The notes under the pieces: model-generated
What the model was told of the DNA's origin: nothing
The model's input: only the letters and a program-made list of their open reading frames with translations
The model's database searches: none
In this document: in pieces, positions 48,101 through 58,534 of the stretch
How positions within the stretch are numbered: the first letter of the stretch is position 1
Layout: the number at the start of each line of letters is the position of its first letter
Assembly: GCA_007922225.1 (NCBI GenBank)
Contig: ML679974.1
Location: 2,841,105 to 2,905,104, forward strand
From: Emydura subglobosa
Taxonomy: Eukaryota > Chordata > Testudines > Chelidae
Length of the DNA stretch: 64,000 nt
Direction of reading: 5' to 3'
Program-made: the position numbers and the translations under genes

Positions 48101-48357
48101 ATTTTCAGAATATAGATGGTTGCCTAAAGCTGCATTGAGGTATCTAAAGCAGATATTTAAGGCATCTAAATGGGAATTTCAGCTGCTAACTATAGGCTGG
48201 TGTTAGAACTTGACAATTGCATCCCTGCAGGTTTGTTGCAGTGGTTGCACACACACACACACACACACACACACCCCACTTACACCAACATTTGCTGCTT
48301 TTACCTTTCTTGAGAGTTGTTGGTTGTCCTGGAGAATTGGTACCTGGTCACTTCCAT
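44895..48357 (-). CDS. WBP2-like GRAM-domain protein, 134 residues (3 coding exons)
   Basis: Minus-strand exons 48357-48305, 47288-47180 and 45137-44895 join in phase (phase 2, then phase 0), giving 405 nt including TGA. Exon 2 aligns gap-free with WBP2: here LQGAKKGMLYLTQYK then MIF, human FKGTKKGTVYLTPYR then VIF. Exon 3 has PLQLLGDCVI where WBP2 has PFYLMKDCEI, and both keep YIKGTV. The GRAM domain, a PH-like fold, fills nearly the whole protein (about residues 19-125). Known family members are WBP2, a YAP/steroid-receptor coactivator, and sperm WBP2NL. The proline-rich PPxY tail of both is absent; the protein ends QVY-stop. No signal peptide or membrane segment. It lies 22 kb from IGFALS on the same strand, with a hAT in intron 2. 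I infer a real but uncharacterised gene; function and expression are unknown. Confidence 0.8.
45649..46311. mobile_element. hAT element in intron 2 of the WBP2-like gene
   Basis: The left tggttctcaaagtgggggtc and the reverse complement of the right, cagtggtcctcaaacttttt, are hAT-type inverted ends. The left terminus lacks about three bases. Flanks taagatat and taagacgt (6 of 8) may be the target duplication. GC-rich interior with composition-driven frames only. Confidence 0.7.
46312..47179 (-). other. Rest of intron 2 of the WBP2-like gene
   Basis: Unique-looking AT-rich DNA with a T run at about 46408-46418. No exon recognised. Confidence 0.5.
47180..47288 (-). CDS. WBP2-like gene, coding exon 2 (GRAM N-half)
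   Basis: Acceptor tttgtttccag and donor gtaagg frame 36 codons, from VLAHFSNVLLVLDEM to YLTQYK. Every residue pairs with WBP2 without gaps, including GAKKG against GTKKG and YLTQY against YLTPY. Confidence 0.85.
48248..48274. repeat. CA dinucleotide microsatellite
   Basis: About 13 CA units, within intron 1 of the WBP2-like gene about 30 bases beyond the exon 1 donor. Confidence 0.95.
48305..48357 (-). CDS. WBP2-like gene, coding exon 1
   Basis: Encodes MEVTRYQFSRTTNNSQE plus AG, with donor gtaaaa. The ending NNSQER then VLAHF parallels human WBP2 NNTES then ILMSY. An in-frame TAG lies two codons upstream, and the ATG has G at -3 and +4. A possible acceptor (cctttcag) just 5' of the TAG would allow an untranslated leader exon. 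This is the least certain of the three exons. Confidence 0.7.
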
Positions 48358-49674
48358 TCCCTATCACTGAAAGGTGCTCTGCCTCCTGACTGCAGTGGTG
48401 CTGGAGGCAAAGTGAAATGACTGCGTGAGTGACCAGCAGCTCTTTGTGATGTCAACAGATGAGGTAACATAACAAAGGTGTGTATTACAGCAGGTGCCTT
48501 GAAACATACAAGGGCTTTGGTGTGCATGGGCCACAATCACTCCTGGTGAGATTATTGCAGATGTAAGCACATTGAGCATCCCAAAGTATGCCCTGGAACG
48601 ATCACACATTACTGGGGGTCCTACCTCAGATCCATCAGCCCCTTAGCAACACACTGTGCACCCGCTTTTCATTAATGGTTATGGGATTCCAGTTTTGTAA
48701 TTAATTCTTTAAGCTGTATTGCATTTCACTAAGAAAGGAAAATTATAATGGACAATTCTAATGCTGCTCACAGAGGGAGATACAGAATCAATAGCCTTCT
48801 AGATTACACTGTAAATTCCTCAGGGTACAGACTATGGCTACGTCTTCTGCTGCAGTGCTTCAGTGTAGACACTCACTACAGTGACAGGAGGGGTTTGCCC
48901 ATCACTGTAATTAATCCACCTCCCTGAGAGGTGGTAGCCAAGTTGACTGAAGAATTCTTCTGTTGACCTAGCGCTGGCTATACCAAGGGTCAAGTCAGCT
49001 TAATGATGTTGCTCAGGGATGTGGATTTTTGACTATGACCATGACCATGGCAGCTAGAGTTACATTGGAGTTATTTCCTGGAATGGTTTGTACATTTAGA
49101 ATAGAGCTCTCTTCCGTTACAACAACACAATAAACTTTACTACTGCTCTAGTAATAAAATACAGGAATAAAGATCAAAGAACTGGAAACTAAACTTAAGA
49201 TCAGGCCTAGTTCTTCATAGGCCACAATACAGTATGTAGCGTACAGATGCTTTCTTTTGTTTTTGCTATACTGGCCACACACAGCCTGCAGAACCATTCA
49301 CTAAAAAATTTCCCGGTAAGTAATTTCTTGATCAGCTAACTTTGCACTGACCCCTGAAGCCCTCAGTTTATCCCCACAGTGGGTACAGCCCAGGTACCAA
49401 TAATGAAAGCTCTTACCCCAGTGTCCCCTCCCAATATATCTCAGCCTGCATGGAAGGATCCCTTCTCGGAGTGAAATGGGAGACCGGCCATTGTGGCCCA
49501 ATCTCAATCTCCTTACTGGGATTGCCAACATCCAAGGGCCCAATAAGAAGCCCCAGAAATTATGCTGAATCCTTTTTATATCCTCTTGGCCATGCAAGGA
49601 AGCAATCTGGTCTCAGATGGACCCAGCCAGCAAATTAACCACAGAAGGGATAGAGGGAGGGAATAATACATTTA
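48358..49674. other. Upstream of the WBP2-like gene; one transposon relic
   Basis: 48830-49040 (tggctacgtcttctgctgca, cagtgtagacactcactac, gttgacctagcgctggct) looks like the gtctaca-ended turtle element again. The promoter of the WBP2-like gene should lie here, but I see no CpG island or TATA box. The minus frame at 49301-49597 is unrecognised. Confidence 0.4.
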
Positions 49675-51156
49675 AAGGAGTTGACTGATGTGAATGCAGA
49701 GCCATTGGCCATTATCTTTGAAAACTTGTGGCGATGGGGGGAGGACCTGGACGTTTGGAAAAAGGCAAATATAGTGCCCATCTTTAAAAAAGGGAAGGAG
49801 GAGGATCCAGGTAATTACAGACCAGTCAGCCTCACCTCAGTCCCCAGAAAAATTATGGAGCAGGTCCTCAAGGAATCCCTTTTGAAGCACATGGAAGAGA
49901 GGAAGGTGATCAGGAACAGTCAGCATGGATTCACCAACAGCAAGTCATGCCTGACCAACCTGATTGCCTTCTATGGTGAGATGAGTGGCTCTGTGGATGT
50001 GGGGAAAGTGGTGGACAAATATCTTGATTTTAGCAAAGCTTTTGATACAGTCTCCCAAAGTATTCTCAGCAAGTTAAAGAAGTGTGGGTTGGATGAAAGG
50101 ACTACAAGGTGGATAGAAAGCTGGCTAGATCATTGAACTCAATGGGTAGTGATCAATGGCTCAATGTCTAGTTGGCAGCTGGTATCAAGCAGAGTGCCCC
50201 AGGAGTCAGTCCTGGGGCTGGTTATGTTCATTAATTATCTCAGTGATGGGGTGGATTGCACCCTCAGCAAGTCTGAAGATGACACTAAGTCGTGGGGAGT
50301 AATAGATATGCTAGAGGGTAGGGATTGGATACAGAGTGACCTAGACAAATTGGAGGATTGGGCCAAAAAAAAACCTGATGAGGTTCAACAAGGACAAGTG
50401 CAGAGTCCTGCACTTAGGACAGAAGAATCCCAAGCACAGCTACAGACTGGGGACCGACTGGCTAGGCAGCAGTTCTGCAGAAAAGGGTCTGGGAATTTCA
50501 ATGGACAAGAAGCTGGATATCAGCCAACAGTGTGCCCTTATTGCCCAGAAGGCTAACGGCATACTAGGCTGCATTATTAGGAGCATTGCCAGCAGATCAA
50601 GGGAAGTGATTATTCCCCTCTATTCAGCACTGGGGAGGCCACATGGGGAGTACTGTGTCCAGTTTTGGGCCCCCCCACTACAGAAAGGATGTGGACAAAT
50701 TGAAGAGAGTCCAGCGGAGGGCAACAAAAATGATTAGGGAGCTGGAGCACATGACGTATGAGGAGAGATTGAGGGAACTGGGCTTGTTCAGTCTGCAGAA
50801 GAGAAGAATGAGGGGAGATTTGATAGCAGCCTCCAACTACCTGAAAAGAGGTTCCAGGGAGGATGGAGCTAGGCTGTTTTCAGTGGTGGCAGATAACAGA
50901 ACAAGGAGCAATGGTCTGAAGTTGCAGTCTGGGAGGTCTAAGTTGGATATTAAGAAAAATCTTTGTCAGTAGGAGGGTGGTGAAGCACTGGAATGGGTTA
51001 TCTAGGGAAGTGGTGGTCTCCATCCTTAGAGGTTTTTAGGGCCCGGCTTGATAAAACCCTGGCTGGGATAGTTTAGTTGGGGTTGGTCCTGCTTTGAGCA
51101 GGAGGTTGGACTAGATGACCTCCTGAGGTCCTTCCAACCCTAATCTTCTATGATCT
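49675..51156 (+). mobile_element. CR1 LINE, 5'-truncated, 1.5 kb
   Basis: Begins mid reverse transcriptase ([12 protein letters not shown]), with [23 protein letters not shown] and YLDFSKAFD. There are several frameshifts after 50136, and the FADDT-type motif is mutated (reads SEDDTKS). The 3' end is ggactagatgacctcctgag, then a minimal ttctatgatc tail. More decayed than the copy at 37889-39786, with the same orientation. Confidence 0.92.
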
Positions 51157-51469
51157 AAGGGCATGACAGCCCATTTAAGAAATGTGTGGCAAACTGCATT
51201 AGATTACAAATGGGGGAGGCGGGGGTTGTTCAGTTTTTCCAGACAAATAGACACTGTGCTAATACCAGCCATATTTAAACTTCAGCATGGGGATAGCCTC
51301 AGTTAAAAGTGGCAGCTGACTGAAGGGTCCAACCCCCTTTTGCCCCAGGGAAAAATACTGACCTATCACTTACGTGTATGGAAATCTTGGAAAGGGGCAG
51401 TAGTGTCATAAGATATATTGGCTTTGGAGGAATACCTTAGCTTTCTGCAAACATCATCCCACTGTCTGG
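51157..51469. other. Intergenic, nothing recognised
   Basis: Short spacer between the CR1 and an LTR-like segment, with no distinctive content. Confidence 0.4.
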
Positions 51470-52632
51470 GTGTGACACTCTGTACCCCAACGTACACCCT
51501 TACGGTGTGATTTGTGTATAATTCACGTTCACCCTTACAGTGTAACGGTGTATTGTCTGATGCAAAGTATGCCATGTAAGGTGCTTTTGGAATGCTCATG
51601 ACATACTGAACATTATTGTTATGGTAGCATGTTTCCTGCAATGTCATACATGTGTACAGATATGAAACCCTGCTACGTTGTATCCCCAAATGTGTGTCTC
51701 ACATGGCTTGAATAGATGCAGACAAACACAAAGCTGTGGTTCCACGCCCAGCAGAGGCATGCATATGGGAACAATGGACTGGCCTAAGCACCTGTGAGCA
51801 CTTTGGCTCCAGTGGAAGAAATAATACCCATTGCCGAACAAGGCTGATCACCTGACCCCAGGGGGTGTTGAGGAAACTTGTTAAAAGCTGAGGCCTCTTT
51901 ATCTCCGGTCTCCTCTGGAATCTATCTATCTCCCCAGCAACATCAAGGACTAGCACCTACCCACGGGGAGAGGCCTGATTGCAAGAGGCATTGCAACCAG
52001 CTGTGGGTAAGCTGACATCACAGAAGCTACTGAAATATCAAGTCTAGTTTACCATGCATCTAGGAAGTAAACAGGCAGTGTATTTACATTAATGAAAATG
52101 GGATCTCAACCAGGGTTGCAGAAGACATTTGGGTTGAGACAAACTTCTTTAGACAGGAGGTTAGCCTGTTAAATTAAGCTTAGTCTCTAGGAAGCATGTT
52201 ATGATTTTGTTTCCATTATCCTTACTCACTATATCTTGAATATTTGATAATAAATTTATTGTTGTTTTATGTATATCAGTGCTGTGGTATTCAGCAAGGA
52301 GCTGATCCTGAGTTGAATCATACAAGCTGGTGTGTACAGCTTGGTACACCTGGTTGAATCATAAAGACTTTCCTGGAGACAGCAGACCTGGTACTTCTTG
52401 TGAGTGTTTAGTGGAGAAGGGGCTGGACATTACAGGGAAATGTTTCAAAGGGGATCAGAGACTGGGGCGCACTATTGTTAACCTGCAAGGTCAGAGGACA
52501 GCGTTTGGGTTGTTAGCAGGCCAGTGGTGTGAGGGAGCTGACACCCGGTTAAGCACAAGCAAGTCTCTCTTTCTGGAGGCAGCGCGGTAACAAGGTGACT
52601 CACATTCCTGGGTACCTCAAGAACTGTCACAT
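51470..52632 (+). mobile_element. Possible solo LTR-like segment
   Basis: Starts tgtgacactctgtacccc and ends aactgtcaca, giving short inverted tips (tgtgacac and tgtgacag). A possible AATAAA lies at about 52250 within an AT-rich stretch. No coding domain. The boundaries and class are guesses from general layout, and I found no clear target-site duplication. Confidence 0.35.
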
Positions 52633-55600
52633 GCAGATGCAGATGCATTTTAAAATTAAGTTGCTAGCCTTTATGGATTGTGAAGCAGATCTTCCAGTTG
52701 TAAACTCCATGCAGAGCTGTCTTGCTGACAAAAAGATCATGCCTCTAAGATGACTGTTCCAATTCATCTCACTTGACCGTTAACTCTGAATCATATTGAT
52801 GGCAATTTAACTGTCAAAGCACTAGTAACTATTTTACTAATTCTAATCAATTTGGCAGAAACACTTAGCTATTTTGAGATTGTGGATAGAGTTTGCAAAG
52901 AGAGCTACTAATGTTTTATTCAGACTGACTCCTGGACAATAGTTAGCAATGATCGGTCAAATTCTTCTTTGATATAACTCCACTGAAGTACACCAGGAGG
53001 TAAATCAGGGATGAGTTTGACTCATGGTTTTAGAACTTTATCAAACTGAGGACAGATTTGAATTAGATACCAGTAGCCTCTCAGTGCAAGTCTCTATAAT
53101 TTTTTACCAATCTCCTGAGCCATCCAGCCCCTCCCCCCCTTCTGTAGGCTTTATCCTTTCATGAATGTTTATTCATTAATTTTTAATAGCTAAACAGCCC
53201 TAATGGAAAGATCTAAGTCTGGACACCTGATCTATTACAGCAAATGCAGGACTAACACTGTTCAGTGAAGTATATTAAAGACGTTGGATACAAAGACTAT
53301 TTTTATTAGAATATTATGCTGAAGGTAATTTGTTTGTGAATTACCATGTGCTGAGAATTTCACAGAAAAATAACATTCATTTGTCCCTCACTGTCTCAGA
53401 CATAGTAATATGCTCTGAAATTATTATGTTTTCTGACAATATTTTTATCTCCTCATTCTGAAGCCAAAAGAACGTGAAGCTAAATGCAAAGGAGTCATCT
53501 TGGCTTCAAATAAGCCCAGGATTCTAATAATCCATTTCATGTCACAGTGCCATCAGATGAGTATTTTCATTGCAGCTTGCCAGATATTGCTAGTTTATGG
53601 GGTTTTTTTTAATTTAATTTTAAACAAACATTTGAATGTGGATGAAAGTCAAGATGATGAATATATAATAATACTCCAGTTTATAAGTGTAAGAAGAGAT
53701 GCTGGTTAAAAAAAAGAACTAACAATTAAAAACAAAAAAAGAAAAAAAGAAATATTACAAGGAAACACTGAATGGTATTTTCATGGATTTTTATTGCTGT
53801 ATCTGTATAATATGTATATGACATGTACACCTGCCACCAGTACCTCTATTTTATATTTGTTTCGTGTATGGAACGTTCAGTGAAATCAACAGAAATTTCA
53901 TGTATGGATGAGTATAGACTATGCAATAGAGATCCACACTGTGGCTAACATATCAGTTCAGTTCAAAGAACTTTGCCCTCTTTTTGTTTTCTTCACTTTA
54001 TCTTAGAGTATTAAGAGTGTTCACAGTTGAGATCACTTACTCAAGAAAGACCAATGCTATAAGAGTCAGTAATGATGATGTGCTTGAACTCCCACTAACA
54101 TCAAAATGATTTTGTTAGGATTAACTAGTGTGAAGTCCTGAGCCCACCACCATTGCCCTGCAGTCCACTGGATCCAGAACTTTGGCAGCTCAAGTGGCAC
54201 GATGTGCTGTACTGAGAGAGCCAGCAGGACATCTGAACTTTCATCTATGTGAGTATGCTTGCAGCTCCTTTGTCATCCCGCATCTGCAGGTGCACAAATT
54301 TGTTTCTTCAGGGTTCCATGGGATTTCTGGGAACAGTCTACATTTCTCCTATGTCCTTTGATCTCCCATCTCCTCAAAAGACACTTCATCCCAATCCTGG
54401 CAGAAACTCTATTAATTTAAGATTTACTGAGTTTTCCATCTAAATTTTGCCTTTCAACAGTCCTTTTCTCAGGAGGTCATGATTTAGCCATGAAAGGAAC
54501 CAAAGAATCTTAATTAGTGCAGGTAATTCTTTTCTTATACATATAAAACTTAAAAGCTGTCATTGTACCGTACAGGATCATTTCTCTTAACTATTGTTAA
54601 GTAGTTGGAGATGAAAAATGGTGGTAGTAATTTCAAATACTAGAATATAAATTGTCTGAATGTCCTTTTTTGATTAATTAAAGCTTTAAAATGGAAAATG
54701 ACTCTGCCAATAAGAGACTGTTTTTCAGTTATAAGCTTTATTTTAAAAATAGATCAAGAAACTACAAATTAGTAAATTTAACTTTAGATTGTAATGGTAC
54801 CATTTGCATTATGAATATGCTCTTACAAATTTTATAAGAAGGGATTTATTTTATTCACAACATGCATTTTGCTGTTATCAATTTCTAGAATCCTTGTAAT
54901 CAAAAAATCAAATAAATGTTAAAATTGCATTACCATATTCCAATGCAATTTGAAAAAAGTAATGTGTGTAGATTAATATATTCATATTTTTGTAAAATAA
55001 AACATGGGGGTTTGAAGATATGGTAGAAATGATTGTAGGAGTGAAAAAGAGCATCTACTTATAGAGATTTAAAAGAACTCTGTAAGTCAAATGAATATGA
55101 AGGTTATAACTCATTTTCTGTTGATCTATAGTTTACACAGAACGTCAGTAATTGAATATAGCTGGCAGTCACTGAACATAGAAAAAAAATGGCTCTAGAC
55201 TATGGGCCTGTTCCTGCATTCCTTCCTCATACAGAACTTCTATTCATGCAGTGGGAGTTTGCCTAAGTGAAAACTGAGAAAGGACCTCAGGGTATGGGCT
55301 TCAGGTAAGACACCATCTGCAGTACAGTTATATCGAGTCAGGCGATATAGGTACAACACTGTTAAATGCTGTAGTGTAGATGGGACACACGTAGGTCCAT
55401 GTAAACAGAAAAAACCTTGGACTTTTAACTTAGTTCTGGGCTATGGTTAGGCACCATCCAACTTCTTACATTTATTTGTGTTGTATCAGATTCAAGGACA
55501 ACTGTTTTCTGACTTAATGAATAGTTGTAGTGTAGTTGAGACCAAAAAGAGGTAGCAAAGTTATTTGGATCAACTCATAGTAACATATGGCCAGTATCCT

Positions 55601-55991
55601 TGGCATCTTGTCATTTTTAAACTTTTTTAAATTGCTCAGACCAACAGGTTTTTCCAGATAAGACAGGCAAAGGAATAAAACACTTCTGTCAGCTCTTGTA
55701 GAGAACAGTCTTTATTTACAAAAAATGAATAAAGTAATGTTGGAGATTGGATGAAATCTCATTGAAGCTGAGAAACGGGGCCATCAAGATGAAAGAGCCA
55801 AATTTAGAGGTAAAATGATTGCCTTGACCGTTTTTATTTAGGTTTGGGCAGTTAAACAATAATAGGAATTTGGCTGTGGAAAGCGTAAGAGAATCTGTGA
55901 AATGCACAGGAATAGTGGACTCTGACTCAAACAATAGCTATTAGATCAGACTTTTTAAACATGCTAGGGAATAAGGGATCCAAAACTGAAC
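52633..55991. other. Intergenic AT-rich DNA, nothing recognised
   Basis: No exon, RNA gene or named repeat seen. Several A/T runs (53605, 53710-53750, 54900). Confidence 0.5.
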
Positions 55992-55999
55992 CCCTAATT

Positions 56000-56526
56000 C
56001 AGTGGTTCTCCTTTTTGGCTCGAGGGCCACAGATATCATTGTTACAACCCTGAAGGGCCACCAGTCTCCGCCAGCAGCCCTCTCCCCGTCTCTCCACTGC
56101 AGCCAGATAGGAGTTCAGCAAGGAAGTTGCTTGCCTCCCTTCTCACTTATCTCCCATCCCTCTGGCTGCAGCAGGGAAACTGCACGTCTTGTAGACCCAT
56201 GTGCTCCACCAGGGTGTCTAGGCAGTGACTCCTTTTTGCAGCCAGGAGACAGGAGATCAGTGCTCCCCTCCCTCTGGCTCCAGCAGGAACACCAGTGCCT
56301 AGGAACCCAGGCAGAGCACCTTAGTGCTCCCTGCTACAGTCAGGGGGAGGGGAATGCTGATCTCCCATCCCCTTGGCTGCAGCAAGGAGCCTGCACTGTC
56401 TTTTAGCCCTGTGGCAATTATGCTCTGCCTAGGTCCTTAGGCAGCGGCTCCCTTCTGCAGCCAGTGGGAGGGGAATGGTGAGCCACTTTGAAAGCCTGGC
56501 TACGGACCACAGTTTGGGAACCACTG
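56000..56526. mobile_element. Non-autonomous hAT element with perfect target duplication
   Basis: Ends cagtggttctcctttttgg and ccacagtttgggaaccactg are inverted repeats. Both sides carry ccctaatt (55992-55999 and 56527-56534), an exact 8-base target duplication. The interior is GC-rich with internally repeated ctcccatcccctggctgcagc-like phrases and no transposase. Confidence 0.92.
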
Positions 56527-56786
56527 CCCTAATTGATCTCAAATAGGGAACATGCACCCATTCGAAATGAGGCTTAAAAATTGGATCTCTAGAATTTGAG
56601 CAAGAAGTCTGGATAGCTGAGATAGTAGTTGAGCTGATTTCATTATGCCTAACAACTACATAATAAATGCCAGGAAATATGTCCTACAAATTCAGTGTGT
56701 GGAAATTACCTTTAAAGATGTTGCCCAGGTGAAGCAAATGATTTGTAGGCAGTTGATTTGCAGCGAACAAGTTTGTCCTGCCTCCA

Positions 56787-58119
56787 GGGGCTCTGAGAAA
56801 AATCACAATTTTACAGATTATGTGGAAATTACAAAATTAGCCCAATACCATGATTTTTCTAATCAGGGAGGCAGCAACAGGCATTCCTGCATGCTGGTCT
56901 TGTGCTTAATGGAGCTCCTGGCACTTGGCAGCATCATACTGGAGCAGGAGTTCCAAGTGGTGGACCTGAACTGCTGTGATTTACTCCAGTGGCTGCAGAC
57001 CTTTTTCTTTGTCTCTTCTCTCACTTGATGTCTGCCTGCCTGCCTGCCTGCATGCAAAGCTGACTTACTTCCTGTGGACTCAGCAGCTGGTTTTATGTGA
57101 GGCAGTGCTGCTGCTGCTGCTGCTTGGAACACAGGCAGCTGTGGCCTTAGCAGGGAGGTGGAAGGCACTGTGGTTGTCAAGTCTTCTTCAAACTGCTGCT
57201 CCAGCATGATGCGCCTGTGTACACTGAGCCATACTGAGCATGAGACAGGCATGTGTAGACACCCACTTCTGCCTCCCTGAAGTTAGAAAAAATTGCAGCA
57301 ATTTTTTAGGGGGAGGGGATGTCACAGAGTGGCACTGACCTTTCAAAAGGGAGCAGGGCCAGTGCACCTGTGCTGCATCAGCTGACCCAAATGAGCTTTA
57401 CAAGAGGACACCTAGGCTTAGAGAAGAAGAGACACCTCGTGAGGGAGAACTTGGGTAAGTCAGGCTGGGAGCCAGTCAGAAAAGGTGCTCTCACTGTCTG
57501 CTCTTTGGAATAGGGAGCCCTGGAGAGCTAGGACAGCCAGAGTTCTCTGGGAGAGGAGGCAGTGGAAATCTGAAAGAAAAACTGAAACAGTATCCGCAAG
57601 ACAGCCAGTTCCCTGGGAAGGGAGGCCGTGGATACTAGACAGCAAAAGGGGAAAATTCCCCAAGAACTACAGCCTAGGGCGGATGGAGGAACTGTTTTTG
57701 TTGTTTTTTGTTTGTCTGAAAAATAAAACTTCCTAAAAGAGACTGGGAATGGCAGTTACAAGGGGACTGGAAGGCCATACATGCTTCCACATCCATGATG
57801 AGACTGCAGCTGCCACGTTCCAAGTCGTGGTGCTGCATCCCATAAAACCAGCTGCCGAGTCCTCAGCAGCTGAGCCAGCTTGGTGGGTAGGGTGGGCACT
57901 AGGCAGGATAAAGGAAGAGAGGGAGGAAAAAGTCTGCAGCCACCAAAGTAATTGCAATAGTTTGCGGGGAAAGGGGGACTCAGAGGCCGGTTTTATGCAA
58001 AGGAATGCAGCAGTGATCTTTTGCTGACTGCACTCCATGCATATCCTGTGAAAATTGTGACTTTACCTGTGACAATCCCATTAATTTTATTTAAAACTTC
58101 TAGTTTTTCTCAGAGCCCC
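56787..58119. repeat. Large inverted repeat around an LTR-like block
   Basis: Arm 56787-57180 and the reverse complement of arm 57768-58119 share, in order, ggggctctgagaaaaa, gtggctgcagac-ttttt, actc-gcagctggttttatg and cttggaac-cagctg. The arms are diverged and gapped. They flank 57181-57767, which contains the LTR-like segment. Confidence 0.6.
57312..57745 (+). mobile_element. LTR-like segment, perhaps of a Gypsy element
   Basis: Purine-rich sequence ending in a T-rich stretch and AATAAA at 57722-57727, as in the R region of an LTR. It lies about 0.8 kb upstream of Gypsy pol on the same strand, but no second copy is seen downstream of 60.7 kb, and no primer-binding site was identified. Confidence 0.35.
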
Positions 58120-58534
58120 AATCATAACAGCTACATGATGTGGTAGCTTTACAGCACAGGAAACATGGGGAGTGGTCAAGACCTGCTTTAAGACCTAGCG
58201 TTTTGAGGGAACCTTAGCTGCCAAAATTCTTGTGGATCTGAAGCAGGAACAGATGCCTGTCCATTTGCTGAATGTTTCTGACAAGCTGCAAATAGTAAAA
58301 AAAGGGGAACCACTGTGAATCAGTGAATCTAGTAAATGTTGGTATAGAAGAAAAATACAAAGTGGAAAGGGGCAAAGATAAGCACTCAGAGTTTCTATAG
58401 GACTTGTTCCAGCCTACTGTTGTACATTTTAAATGAGAAGCAGAATGGTCTAAGAGACTTTCTGGTTAAGAATCAGAAGTAGTTCTTCTGATCCAACAAA
58501 GATATTGGTTGTACAGCACTGGTTCCAAGACTGA

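Noticed and set aside
49301..49597. 98-codon minus frame as a first exon of an upstream gene
   Set aside because: Sequence resembles no known family, no splice join to neighbouring exons, and it sits just before a CR1 in repeat-rich DNA.
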